Shown one piece after another: positions 23,990-33,079 of a stretch of DNA of 41,276 nt. The DNA comes from an uncultured Verrucomicrobiales bacterium. GTDB lineage: Bacteria > Verrucomicrobiota > Verrucomicrobiia > Verrucomicrobiales > DEV007. Each line of letters starts with the position of its first letter. Within the stretch, counting starts at the first letter, position 1. Under the pieces are notes generated by a model. That model had not been told where the DNA came from, made no database searches, and was given only the letters and a program-made list of their open reading frames with translations. The stretch lies in NCBI GenBank assembly GCA_937891465.1, contig CALAHF010000004.1:1-41276 (forward strand). The letters run 5' to 3'. The translations under genes and the position numbers were made by a program.

Positions 23990-25207
23990 CTACTTCACGG
24001 CAATCTCGTCTTCATCGACGAGATCAATCGCGGGTTCGGGATATTCGTATGTCTTGCCTTCGTAGTTCCGAACGATAACGCGTTCTTCGTTTCGCTGAAC
24101 CATGTAATCGGGATTGATTGGAACTTTGCCGCCTCCTCCTGGTGCGTCGATCACATATTGAGGAATCGCGTAGCCACTGGTGTGTCCACGGAGGCCTTCG
24201 ATAATTTCAATGCCTTTGGCTACGGGAACTTGCAGGTGCGCTGAGCCTTCGATCAGATCCATTTGATACAAATAATAAGGACGCACACGACACATCAGCA
24301 GTTTGTGAACGAGACTGCGCATAATGTCGAGGTCATCGTTCACGCCTTTGATGAGCACGCTCTGATTGCCCAACGGAATACCGTGGTTGGAGAGGCGTTC
24401 GAGGCCTTCTTTAACTTCCATGGTCAGTTCGCGCGGATGATTGGCGTGAACGCTGAGGAAAAGCGGGTGGTATTTCTGCAACATCTGGCACAGCTCAGGT
24501 GTGATGCGCTGGGGTAAAAACAAAGGTATTCGCGAGCCGATTCTCAGAAATTCGATATGCGGAATTGCACGGAGACGACTGAGGATTTTCTCTAATTTAC
24601 CATCGGAAAGTAGAAGGGGATCTCCGCCTGAGAGCAACACATCGCGGACTTCGGTGTGTTCCTCGAGGTATTTGAACGCCGCCTCGTGATCCATGTCGAG
24701 TGTTTGCTCGCCCGCACCGCTAACGACGCGGCTACGAGTACAATACCGGCAATAACTGGCGCAGCGATCGGTCACTAGAAACAAAACGCGGTCCGGATAC
24801 CGATGAACCAAACCGGGAACGGGCATGTGGGAATCCTCGCCGCAGGGGTCGGACATCTCGTAATCGGCGATCCAGGTCTCTTCGACACGGGGAATAATCT
24901 GACGGCGGATTGGACAATTCGGGTTGTCCTTCTCAATCAGATTGAAGAAATGCGGCGTAATCGACATCGCCAACTTGTTGCCGGATAAAATTACGCCAGA
25001 GCGTTCTTCTTCGGAAAGCGTGATGTGTTTCTCGAGGTCAGCCAGTGAATTGATTCGGTTTTTCAGCTGCCATTTGTAATCCGCCCATGTTTCAGCCGGG
25101 ATGTCCTCTCCTTCCCAAAAACCGGGAGCATGGGATACAAATTTTTTCTCTACATCCTCAATCGGACTGGGGGCGGGCTCCATCACATTTGGTAAAATTG
25201 CAGGCAT
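23990..25207 (-). CDS. kamA: Lysine 2,3-aminomutase family radical SAM enzyme
   Basis: A 405-residue protein. Radical-SAM cluster motif C-x3-C-x2-C is present in RCASYCRYCTRSR. KamA-type residues for lysine and PLP are present: the YYLYQMDLIEGSAH segment (Asp matching the lysine-amine ligand), GHTSGYAIPQYVIDAPGGGGK (second Asp and the PLP Lys) and LLSGGDPLLLSD. The enzyme isomerises L-lysine to L-beta-lysine, which is used for osmoadaptation or lysine fermentation, or its relative EpmB beta-lysylates EF-P. No acetyltransferase (ablB) or epmA is adjacent, so the pathway is open. ATG at 25207 is preferred over the in-frame GTG at 25246. It converges on the sulfatase stop with four bases between. 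Confidence 0.88.
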   Translation of the reverse strand: MPAILPNVMEPAPSPIEDVEKKFVSHAPGFWEGEDIPAETWADYKWQLKNRINSLADLEKHITLSEEERSGVILSGNKLAMSITPHFFNLIEKDNPNCPIRRQIIPRVEETWIADYEMSDPCGEDSHMPVPGLVHRYPDRVLFLVTDRCASYCRYCTRSRVVSGAGEQTLDMDHEAAFKYLEEHTEVRDVLLSGGDPLLLSDGKLEKILSRLRAIPHIEFLRIGSRIPLFLPQRITPELCQMLQKYHPLFLSVHANHPRELTMEVKEGLERLSNHGIPLGNQSVLIKGVNDDLDIMRSLVHKLLMCRVRPYYLYQMDLIEGSAHLQVPVAKGIEIIEGLRGHTSGYAIPQYVIDAPGGGGKVPINPDYMVQRNEERVIVRNYEGKTYEYPEPAIDLVDEDEIAVK

Positions 25208-25365
25208 GGTCGTCTTTTTAGAAGAGTTAACGGCTGAGAAAGTCACTTTGGCCGTTGAGATGACGACTTTTCGGAGCCGAACTTACGGTTTTGTGAAATG
25301 AAGTCAAATCAGGGCGCGGAAGCCGGAAAACCTTGCGAATCACGGCAGAACGTCGATTTTCCGGA

Positions 25366-26166
25366 ATGAAACTCAGGGTTTTGTTCCTTATTTTTTCGGC
25401 ATTTACAATTATTTTGGCCGGATGCGAAAAAAAAGTCGATCCCGACGAGCCGAAGCCGCTTGTGGTTGGGATGGAACTATCTTATCCGCCGTTCGAAATG
25501 CGGGACACGAGCAATCAGCCTGATGGAATCTCGGTTCGCATGGCAGAAGATTTGGGCAAAATGCTCGGTCGACCGGTGGAAATCGAGGATGTGGCGTGGG
25601 ATGGAATCATTCCCGCCCTGAAAAGTGGGAAGATTGATCTGATAATCTCATCGATGACTCGAACTGTTGAACGTGAGCAGGTTATCGATTTCTCTGACGG
25701 CTATGTCACCAACGGGCTTTGCATGCTGGTGGCGAAGGATTCTGATATTGAAAGCGTGGACGATCTTTCTGAAAGTGGGGGAAAAGTCGCGGTGAAGCTT
25801 GCCACAACCGGGCATCAATGGGCAATGGGTCATCTCGAAGGAGTCGAGCTGGTTACGCTTGATGAGGCTGCGACCTGCGTTCTGGAGGTCGTTCAAAAAA
25901 AAGCGGATGCGTTTATCTACGATCAGATTTCGATCTATCAGCATTGGAAAAACAATCAGGATACGACTCGCCCCATTTTGAAGCCGATTCGCGAGGAGAC
26001 TTGGGCAATCGGAATTAAAAAAGGAAACGATGTCCTGAAAGCAGAAGTGAACTCGTTTTTGAAGCAATATCGCGAGGACGGAAAATTTGATAAGTTGGCC
26101 GAACGCTATATGGCGGAGGAAAAAAAGGCATTTCAGGAAATGGGAGTGCCCTTTATTTTTCACTGA
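25366..26166 (+). CDS. Solute-binding lipoprotein, family 3 (polar amino-acid type)
   Basis: A 266-residue lipoprotein with a type II signal peptide and lipobox LAGC (residues about 17-20). The family 3 binding protein body follows: VVGMELSYPPFEM, GISVRMAEDLGKMLGRPVEI, WDGIIPALKSGKIDLIISSMTRT, ERxxVIDFSDGY, KLATTGHQWA, DAFIYDQISIY and ETWAIGIKKGND. Such proteins capture amino acids or similar solutes for an ABC transporter, or sit alone as sensors. No permease or ATPase is next to it. It is divergent from kamA; an amino-acid link between the two is only suggestive. Its 3' end overlaps the next, convergent gene by 14 bases. Confidence 0.9.
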   Translation: MKLRVLFLIFSAFTIILAGCEKKVDPDEPKPLVVGMELSYPPFEMRDTSNQPDGISVRMAEDLGKMLGRPVEIEDVAWDGIIPALKSGKIDLIISSMTRTVEREQVIDFSDGYVTNGLCMLVAKDSDIESVDDLSESGGKVAVKLATTGHQWAMGHLEGVELVTLDEAATCVLEVVQKKADAFIYDQISIYQHWKNNQDTTRPILKPIREETWAIGIKKGNDVLKAEVNSFLKQYREDGKFDKLAERYMAEEKKAFQEMGVPFIFH

Positions 26167-26563
26167 GTTCTTCGCGAGTGCTGGTGATTTTCACTTTGAG
26201 ATTCTCCAGAAAAAACAATCCAATCCCGCTGAGGAGAAGGAGAAAGAAGAGTTGCCAATACGGGGCAAAAACGGCAAAAAGGCTGTCTTTTGCTCGAAAT
26301 TCAGGCATTTCGGCGACAAATCGCATGTGGTCGCCCCAGGCGGCGTCTGAGTTTTTCCAAAACGACCAGCGATTTTCATGATTCATGAATTTCGCTCCGG
26401 CTTGAAACATGGAACTCTCTGATTGGAATTGAAATATCCCGAACGGGGTTTCCACATTATACGAAGTCAGGTATCGAGTGCTTGCAAACCAGCCTACGAG
26501 CGTGACTACCACAAACAGAAATGCGGAAAGGCTCATTATGTGGCGTTTGGTAAAGCGAAGCAT
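26153..26563 (-). CDS. Small two-helix membrane protein, unknown
   Basis: A 136-residue protein with two probable membrane helices: residues about 11-27 (SLSAFLFVVVTLVGWFA) and about 101-119 (YWQLFFLLLLSGIGLFFLE). The loop between holds an aromatic-rich segment (ENRWSFWKNSDAAWGDHMRF). I do not recognise it. It converges with the solute-binding lipoprotein gene, overlapping its 3' end by 14 bases. A cytoplasmic charged tail (LKVKITSTREELSEK) follows the second helix. Confidence 0.7.
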   Translation of the reverse strand: MLRFTKRHIMSLSAFLFVVVTLVGWFASTRYLTSYNVETPFGIFQFQSESSMFQAGAKFMNHENRWSFWKNSDAAWGDHMRFVAEMPEFRAKDSLFAVFAPYWQLFFLLLLSGIGLFFLENLKVKITSTREELSEK

Positions 26564-26824
26564 TCTGTGTAAATCGATAATTCAAGTTTGTTGGATCAGT
26601 GCGAGTTCACTGAAAGCCGATTGACGTTTTTAGTTTAAATTGAGGCTTAATTCAAGTTTCGGACATTTGACGTTCCGGTGAAACGGAACTTGAGAACGAA
26701 TGCTTTGAATTCGTCACCATGCTTCTCATATAGTTCGCTTAGGTCGATACGGAATAAATGTCAGAAAATGTTTTCAGATGGCACGGGGTTTGCAACATTC
26801 TTGGTGAGACCTTGTTGCAACATT

Positions 26825-27743
26825 ATGAAATCAGAGGACCGAACTGCGGAGCTCGCTGAGAAGGTGGGCTATTCACCTGATCAAAATGCCGCGCATCAAT
26901 TTTTGACTGAACTGCGTACAAGGATCGCGACGCAACGTTTGCCCTATCAGCACGGAGTGGAGAAAGAAGCGTTGCAGAGTTTGTATCAAATATTCGGGCA
27001 GGCGAGAGAAATGATTAAAGCAAATTCCGGGTGTGAAGAATTTGCTGATTTGGCGATTCAGATGCTAAATCAGGATATTCGGCCGGTTACGGCGAAGTGG
27101 AACCGTCTGGAAGTTCGAGGGGATTTGGATTCGAGAGACGGTGCGGAGGAGTTCCGATCAGATCTGGAGAGGCTTCAGGAAAAATTGAAGGATGATTTAA
27201 AAAAGCTGCGTCAGATGGCTTACGGGAACGACAAGCCGGACAAAGAACTGGATGGGCCTTTTTCAGGGGAGCAACTGGAAGCGCTGTTTTCAAAATCGAT
27301 CGTCTATGGGATTCCTAAAATAGATCAAATCCAAGTAATGCATGAGGATTTGAAGAAGGTGAAAATCGAAACTGCAACCGTGGAGGATATCAATAGAGAG
27401 GAAAAGAAGACGATCGAGGAGCACCGCCGGTTGGTGAGGAGGCTTACCGATGAAGAAACTGAAACGGAGGGTTCAGATGCAGGAGTCGACGCCGTTGGCT
27501 TGGCCTGTTCGGGAGGAGGTGTTCGTTCGGAGACGTTCAGTCTTGGAGTTATTCAAGTTCTTGCGGAGAAAAAGCCTTCTCAGGCATGTAGATATCCTCT
27601 CAACGGTTTCGGGAGGTGGTTTCACGAATTCGAAGCGGAAGCACGTCCACAAGGGGATGCAATTTGGTTCTCGCTTACGAAGTTCTGGTAAGTCTGAGTT
27701 CGATCCGGGGTGCAGATCAATAAGTGCCGCGAAGATCTCTTAA
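26825..27743 (+). pseudogene. Patatin-like phospholipase, frameshifted and truncated
   Basis: The first 289 codons hold a helical N-terminal region (rich in E, K and R) and then VDAVGLACSGGGVRSETFSLGVIQVLAEK. This includes the patatin oxyanion G-G-G-x-R and the usual FSLGVIQVLAEK helix. After AEK the frame is lost. Shifting by one base at the five-A run (about 27569-27573) restores SLLRHVDILSTVSGGGFTNS, the next patatin block (VSGGGF, with the T-G/N-S loop after the oxyanion), but that frame also stops at 27743 after unrelated residues. Intact proteins of this type are far longer and hold the catalytic Asp downstream; here the rest is gone. It is therefore a broken gene, unless the shift is a sequencing error, which would not explain the early end. 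Patatins are lipid acyl hydrolases. Confidence 0.75.
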
Positions 27744-27880
27744 ATGTTTTTTCTTGGGAGGAGTCCTCCATGCAATGGGGGGCACCTAGCCGTTGCCGGC
27801 AGACCTGAGGCCAAAGCCAGCTAAAAAAGAAGGCAAAGAAGGCTTTGGATGACCTTTGATAAAACTTTGTTGGAAAAGTA

Positions 27881-29578
27881 TTAAGCGTCTCCCGCTGCTG
27901 CTGTATTCGTGAGAACCTCCGCGATCGTAGTGATACCTTCGGAGACTTTTTGCCAGCCGTAATTACGCAAAGTGATCATGCCGTTTATAGATGCCTGGTC
28001 ACGAAGCTGATGATAATTGGCATTTGCCGTAACGAGTTCCTGTAGAGCTCCGTTCATCAAGCAAATTTCGACGATAGCGAGTCGACCACGATAGCCGGTG
28101 TCGCGGCAAGCGCGGCAGCCTTTGGCTTCGAGGATGAGGTGCTTGTTTTCGAGGGGGAATCCAATGCTTTGCAAGTAGCTATCGTCGAGCGAGTCGTCCG
28201 GCACGGCGCAGTGTTCGCAGAGTTTTCTGACCAGACGCTGGGCGATGAATGCCTGAACGGAGGAGGCGATGAGAAACGGTTCAACGCCCATGTCGAGCAA
28301 TCGTGAAATACCGGCGACGGCGTCGTTGGTGTGCAGTGTGGAAAAAACAAGGTGACCGGTGAGGGCTCCACGAATTGCAATTTCAGTGGTTTCGAGGTCA
28401 CGCATCTCACCAACCATGATGATATTTGGGTCGCCTCGGAGAATACTCCGCAAACCGCCGGCGAATGTGAGGCCAATCTCAGGTTTCACAGCGATTTGAA
28501 TCACGCCGTCGAGTTTGTTCTCAACAGGATCTTCAATGGAAACGATTCGCGTGTCGACGGTGTTCAGTTCCTTCAAGAACGTATAGAGCGTGGTTGATTT
28601 ACCGGATCCGGTGGGACCGGTCACGAGAATGATGCCGTTCGGCTTTCCGAGAAGTTCTTTGATGGTGGCCTCGCTTTGCGCATCGAGCCCGAGCATGGAC
28701 ATGTCGAATTGTTGACGAGTCAGGAGACGCAGGGCAACGCTTTCCCCATTCACACTGGGAATCGTGGCGACACGAACATCAATAGGTTCGCCGTCGAGTT
28801 CGAGGTTGATTCGGCCATCTTGCGGCAAACGCCGCTCAGCGATGTCGAGCTGAGCCATGATTTTGAGACGTGAGATCAGAGAATTCTGCAGCGCACGAAT
28901 TTCAGGCGGCACAGTTACTGATTGAAGCGCACCGTCGACCCGATAGCGGATGCGAAGATTTTTTTCCAGAGGCTCGAGATGAATGTCTGTAGCCCGTTCC
29001 CGCAACGCTTCGCGGAAAATCTGGTTCACAAAATTCATGACGGATGCTTCTTCGTCATCCTCATCCAGTTGAGTCACTTCCTGTGCCAAATCGTCGTCAT
29101 TGGCCGATTGATCGCGGCCTTCTATGAGTTCGTCAAAGTGTTCCGCGCCAACGCCATAGCCGATCCGAAGGCCTTCCATAATTTGGTAACGGGTGGAAAC
29201 CACCCAGGTGACATCTTTCTGCAAATCTCGCCCGACGGACTGTTTCGCCTCCAAATCGAAAGGATCATAAGTCATCAGGCACATGTTTTTGCCATCGATC
29301 GAGGCAGGCAACAGGCGGTGACGCAGGGCAATTTTAGCGGGAAAGCGGTTGTGGAGTGGGCTGGTGAGATCGAGCTCAGATTCTTCCTGAAAATCGAGGC
29401 CTGTGGTTGCCGCGAGCGTTTTCGCAAAGAGCACTTCTTCGACCAATTCCGAATCAAGCAAAGCTTCTACCAGGGAAATGCGTTTGGCGACAGCATCTGC
29501 CAGAACGGCTTCGCACTTGGCGCGGTCGGTACAACCGGCCTTCATGGCGATATCGGTGATGAGTGGGACAAGGGTCAT
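27881..29578 (-). CDS. GspE/PilB-type secretion ATPase
   Basis: A 565-residue protein of the type II secretion/type IV pilus ATPase family. Features are an N-terminal MshEN/GspE-N-like domain (residues about 1-140), the ATPase core with TDIHLEP and VDG, Walker A GPTGSGKSTT (about 321-330), the Asp box (VSIEDPVEN), Walker B-like DPNIIMVGEMRD, the His box (TGHLVFSTLHTNDA), and a zinc-binding module (LCEHC ... GCRACRDTGYRG). It powers pilus or pseudopilus assembly at the inner membrane. No other pilin, secretin or platform gene lies nearby, so the cognate machine is elsewhere. An in-frame start at 29611 is possible, but ATG 29578 gives a normal N-terminus. Confidence 0.93.
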   Translation of the reverse strand: MTLVPLITDIAMKAGCTDRAKCEAVLADAVAKRISLVEALLDSELVEEVLFAKTLAATTGLDFQEESELDLTSPLHNRFPAKIALRHRLLPASIDGKNMCLMTYDPFDLEAKQSVGRDLQKDVTWVVSTRYQIMEGLRIGYGVGAEHFDELIEGRDQSANDDDLAQEVTQLDEDDEEASVMNFVNQIFREALRERATDIHLEPLEKNLRIRYRVDGALQSVTVPPEIRALQNSLISRLKIMAQLDIAERRLPQDGRINLELDGEPIDVRVATIPSVNGESVALRLLTRQQFDMSMLGLDAQSEATIKELLGKPNGIILVTGPTGSGKSTTLYTFLKELNTVDTRIVSIEDPVENKLDGVIQIAVKPEIGLTFAGGLRSILRGDPNIIMVGEMRDLETTEIAIRGALTGHLVFSTLHTNDAVAGISRLLDMGVEPFLIASSVQAFIAQRLVRKLCEHCAVPDDSLDDSYLQSIGFPLENKHLILEAKGCRACRDTGYRGRLAIVEICLMNGALQELVTANANYHQLRDQASINGMITLRNYGWQKVSEGITTIAEVLTNTAAAGDA

Positions 29579-29882
29579 TAGAAAATGAAATGGAGTGGTC
29601 GGACAAACCACAGTCTGCCAACAAGTCCAACCCCGTGCAACCCATTTGGTTTCGGGATTGGGGGAGGGGACTAAGAAGCGAGACTCAGTTGCTCATAGGC
29701 CGAAAATGGTTAATGGCGTTTTCTGGCGGGAGTGTCAGGAATTTTAAAGTTTAAATCTGAAAGTTGGGATATGCCGTTCCCTGACTCCTGACTCCTGAGC
29801 CCCATCTCTCAAGTCAGCGCTGGTAATTTATTAGTTTTTCTATACATTAATCATCATCGGCGCGGACAAAAACAGACCGGAC

Positions 29883-32621
29883 ATTCCTGATTTTGAGATA
29901 CTTGGTCGAATCGGCGGAGGGTCGTACGGTGAGGTGTATCTGGGACGTTCGATCACAGGCGTGTTGCGAGCGGTAAAAATTGTCCGGCGGGAGGATTTTG
30001 AACGTGATAAAACTTTTGAACGTGAATTCGAGGGAGTCGTTCGTTATGAGAAGGTTTCGCGAGGGCACATCGGCCTCGTCGACGTTTTTCACGTCAGTCG
30101 AAATGATGAGGAGGGATTCTATTACTACGTGATGGAATTGGCGGACGATTGCGAGGCTGGAGCGGAGGATTTTGAAATCGAAAATTACGTGCCACGAACT
30201 CTGTCGTCAGAATTGAACCGTCGGCGCCAGCATACGATCCAGGAGTGTGTCGAGATTGGATATCAGCTGGCTGAAGCGTTGGGCCATTTGCATCATGCCG
30301 GTCTGACGCATCGCGATGTGAAGCCTTCGAATATCATTTTTGTGAACGGAAAACCGCAGTTGGCGGATATTGGACTGGTCGCACGGACTGGCCAACTGAC
30401 GTTCGTCGGGACGGAAGGCTACGTGCCGCCGGAAGGACCGGGAACGAGTTCGTCCGATCTTTATTCGCTGGCGATGGTGCTTTATGAAATGGCCACTGGA
30501 AAAGACCGGCTGGAATTTCCGGAGTTGCCCACAAACATGGAGCTTCCCGTGACGATGAATCGTGATGAGTGGCGCGCTTTGAATTCAGTTATCTGCCGGG
30601 CGGGCGCACCTGATGCCCGAAAACGGTATGAAACGGGCGGAGCTTTCTCTGCGGTGTTGCGTGCAGTTATCTCTCAGGAAGAAACCGGTGCGACCGGGAT
30701 TGGGAAATACGTCGCGGTCGCGACGGCGCTGGCAGCAATTTTGGCGGCAGGAGGCTTCTTTGCGTGGAAGCAATTTCAACCGGATCGGGATCCGACGGAC
30801 AATATCGATTTTGCGCAGAATGGGAATCCTCAGACTGAGCCTGAATCCGGGAACGGTGGGACCGATAAACCTCTAGTGAATGGAATCGATGAAACTCCCC
30901 CGAGCAAGATGACAGCTTCGGAAAGTGAGAATTTGGCAGCAGCTGGGGCGCCTGTTTTTGAACCGTTTCAATTTCTACCGCTACCTGGATTTCGTCACGA
31001 TCAATTCGGAGCCGGATTGGGAGACGATGTGGTGATTTCCGATAAAGATTCGACGCCAGTTCCGCCCAAAACGGAAATGCCAGAGACGGTTCCAGCTTCT
31101 CCCACAGAACCTCCCGAGCCGCCGAAAAAGCCAATCGCACGCTACAAAGTGGTTAGTAATCCACGGGGTGCCTCGATCTGGCAGAATGGAAAAGTAATCG
31201 GACGAACGGGTTCTTTTTTGCAATTCGAGCCCGGCGAGGTGGAGCTGACTTTAAAATTTGAGGGCTATCACGATCTTGTTGTGAAACGAGATTTGAATGA
31301 CGGGTATAATCCGACGGAACTCGATTTGGAGATGCTGCGTGACCAGCGCCCATCTCCACCGAGCAATTGGCAGAACAGTCTCGACATCGTTTTTGAATAC
31401 GAACCGGTATTGGGAATTTTGATCTCCGAATTGGAAATCCGCCCCGAGGCGTTCACAAAATTTAATCTGGCTACAGGACGTCCGGAGGCAACCATATCGA
31501 AAGCGGGGGCGGCTTACGTTCCTGAGGATGGTGAGATGTTTGCGTTCTGTGATTGGATGACGAAGCGAGATCAGGATCGGGGATTTCTTGGTGAAGACCA
31601 GTATTTCGCACCTCAGCGATCAGGAACCGACGGCGAATCCGCCACGTTTTTCTGCAAAATTGATAACCGGTTTGGGACTGTGATGATCAACTCGGATCCG
31701 CCGGGAGCTGAGATTTTTAAAGACGGAATAATCATCGGGCAAACCCCGAAACAGATCGACCGCGTTCGGATTGGCCTGGTGAAATTCGAGTTGAGTCACC
31801 CTGGATTTGAACGCACTCCCGTTTCCGCCGAAGTTCGAACCAACACGCTGGAAACCATAAAGGCGAACCTGAAACGCGATGCTTCCGTCGTTTTTGATCA
31901 GCCGTGGGAAAACTCGCTGGGTATGAAACTTGTGCCGTTTGGCGAAATAATGGCTTCGGTTTATGAAACTCGGGTTTCCGACTACGAAGTTTTTCTCACG
32001 AGTGAGCCGGAAGGAATTACCCAGCCGCGCGTTGGTTTCAAGCAGGAGGAAAATCACCCGGTTGCAGGTATCAGCGTGAACGATGCGAGGGCTTTTTGCA
32101 AATGGCTCACGGAGAAAGACCGTGAAGCGGGATTGATTCAGCCCTATCACGAATATCGGTTGCCGACTGACTTGGAGTGGAGCGCGATGGCCGGGATACC
32201 AGACGAAAAAGGTAAGTCTCCTGATCAGCGGGATTCCCGAATTCTCGACATTTATCCGTGGGGAACCACGTGGCCACCTCCCGCAGGATCCGGTAATTTT
32301 GCGGATGAATCGGCGAAGTCGGAACTGTCTGTCATTCTCCCTGATTACAACGACACTTTTTCTACAACAGCACCGGTGGGGAGTTTCGAACCTCGCGAAA
32401 ACGGGCTTCACGATTTGTCCGGAAACGTTTGGGAATGGGTCGAAGAAGCCTTTCGCCCGGGATCAAAATTCATGACGGCCCGTGGCGGTGGCTGGGCCGA
32501 TGCCGAAAAAGATACCGTTCTCGCTTCTTATCGAAACGCGGTTGCCCCGTCGATCGCAAAGAGCAATCCCTACGGCTTCAACGTGTATGGATTTCGCTGT
32601 GTCCTGGCGAAAGTGAAGTGA
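29883..32621 (+). CDS. Transmembrane Ser/Thr kinase with PEGA and FGE-sulfatase-like domains
   Basis: Kinase domain: P-loop GRIGGGSYGEVYLG, AVK lysine (about 15 residues after GTG 29934), HRDVKPSNI catalytic loop, DIG in place of DFG, and GYVPPEG in place of APE. A single membrane helix follows (YVAVATALAAILAAGGFFAW). The extracytoplasmic part has a proline/acid-rich linker, two PEGA domains (NPRGASIWQNGKVIG and DPPGAEIFKDGIIIG), one degenerate FGE-like stretch, and a C-terminal FGE-sulfatase domain (NSLGMKLVPFGEI, HPVAGISVNDARAFCKWL, YRLPTDLEWSAMAG, GLHDLSGNVWEWVEE and GFRCVLAK). It should sense something outside and phosphorylate inside. The frame is open only back to TAG 29832, and the only starts before GTG 29934 are ATT/ATC/ATA. 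GTG 29934 would cut off the P-loop; 29883 (ATT) is shown as the best guess. Its second half is not a full FGE, so enzyme activity is doubtful. Confidence 0.8.
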   Translation: MPDFEILGRIGGGSYGEVYLGRSITGVLRAVKIVRREDFERDKTFEREFEGVVRYEKVSRGHIGLVDVFHVSRNDEEGFYYYVMELADDCEAGAEDFEIENYVPRTLSSELNRRRQHTIQECVEIGYQLAEALGHLHHAGLTHRDVKPSNIIFVNGKPQLADIGLVARTGQLTFVGTEGYVPPEGPGTSSSDLYSLAMVLYEMATGKDRLEFPELPTNMELPVTMNRDEWRALNSVICRAGAPDARKRYETGGAFSAVLRAVISQEETGATGIGKYVAVATALAAILAAGGFFAWKQFQPDRDPTDNIDFAQNGNPQTEPESGNGGTDKPLVNGIDETPPSKMTASESENLAAAGAPVFEPFQFLPLPGFRHDQFGAGLGDDVVISDKDSTPVPPKTEMPETVPASPTEPPEPPKKPIARYKVVSNPRGASIWQNGKVIGRTGSFLQFEPGEVELTLKFEGYHDLVVKRDLNDGYNPTELDLEMLRDQRPSPPSNWQNSLDIVFEYEPVLGILISELEIRPEAFTKFNLATGRPEATISKAGAAYVPEDGEMFAFCDWMTKRDQDRGFLGEDQYFAPQRSGTDGESATFFCKIDNRFGTVMINSDPPGAEIFKDGIIIGQTPKQIDRVRIGLVKFELSHPGFERTPVSAEVRTNTLETIKANLKRDASVVFDQPWENSLGMKLVPFGEIMASVYETRVSDYEVFLTSEPEGITQPRVGFKQEENHPVAGISVNDARAFCKWLTEKDREAGLIQPYHEYRLPTDLEWSAMAGIPDEKGKSPDQRDSRILDIYPWGTTWPPPAGSGNFADESAKSELSVILPDYNDTFSTTAPVGSFEPRENGLHDLSGNVWEWVEEAFRPGSKFMTARGGGWADAEKDTVLASYRNAVAPSIAKSNPYGFNVYGFRCVLAKVK

Positions 32622-32637
32622 GTAGTTCGGCAACAAA

Positions 32638-33021
32638 ATGAATCTTCGGCCTCAATATCCTTTGAAAGTGTCTGAAAGAGGGATTTTGACCTGGGATGTT
32701 ATTGGACTGATCAAGAAAGCATCTGATTTAACTCCCGTTGAGCTTGCTCTCTCGGAGATTTCGGAATTTGATAAGCCTCACTGGTTTCATCTTGAAGGTG
32801 ATTCCCCGACCTGTCGTAAAATTGCAGAGCATACCCGGGTCATTGAAGAAGCTGATCTTTCTTATCCTATCATCATTGACCACGAAGGAAATGTGATGGA
32901 CTGCATGCATCGCATCTGTAAAGCGCTCAATACAGGCCTGACGACCATCCTCGCATACCGGTTTTTAGAAGTGCCGGAACCCGATTATATTGGCGTTGCG
33001 CCGAAAGACCTTCCCTATTAG
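32638..33021 (+). CDS. ParB/sulfiredoxin-fold-like small protein
   Basis: A 127-residue cytosolic protein. The segment LSYPIIIDHEGNVMDCMHRICKALNTGLTTILAYRF has the shape of the ParB N-terminal/sulfiredoxin fold: a strand, the D-G-x-H-R loop (here DCMHR, with C where G is usual) and a helix followed by a strand. The fold is used for CTP/ATP-dependent enzymes and for nuclease-like or methylation-linked proteins. I cannot assign the function. It starts 16 bases after the kinase stop, so the two are likely co-transcribed. Confidence 0.6.
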   Translation: MNLRPQYPLKVSERGILTWDVIGLIKKASDLTPVELALSEISEFDKPHWFHLEGDSPTCRKIAEHTRVIEEADLSYPIIIDHEGNVMDCMHRICKALNTGLTTILAYRFLEVPEPDYIGVAPKDLPY

Positions 33022-33079
33022 CAAGCCATCGCCGATCGGAAAATAGCAGAAGATGCAAAATCTACCGACTGTTCAAGCT

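Noticed and set aside
26652-26693. Overlapping inverted repeats (TCAAGTT/AACTTGA and GTTCCG/CGGAAC) upstream of the patatin remnant
   Set aside because: Could form alternative hairpins, but no downstream functional gene and no known riboswitch pattern.
27811-27848. Inverted repeat CCAAAGCC ... GGCTTTGG downstream of the patatin remnant
   Set aside because: Long loop of 22 bases and no T-run on either strand; could be chance in a lysine-rich tail remnant.
28922-29581. Plus-strand open frame of 219 codons opposite the GspE gene
   Set aside because: It is the shadow of the GspE N-terminal half, no motif.
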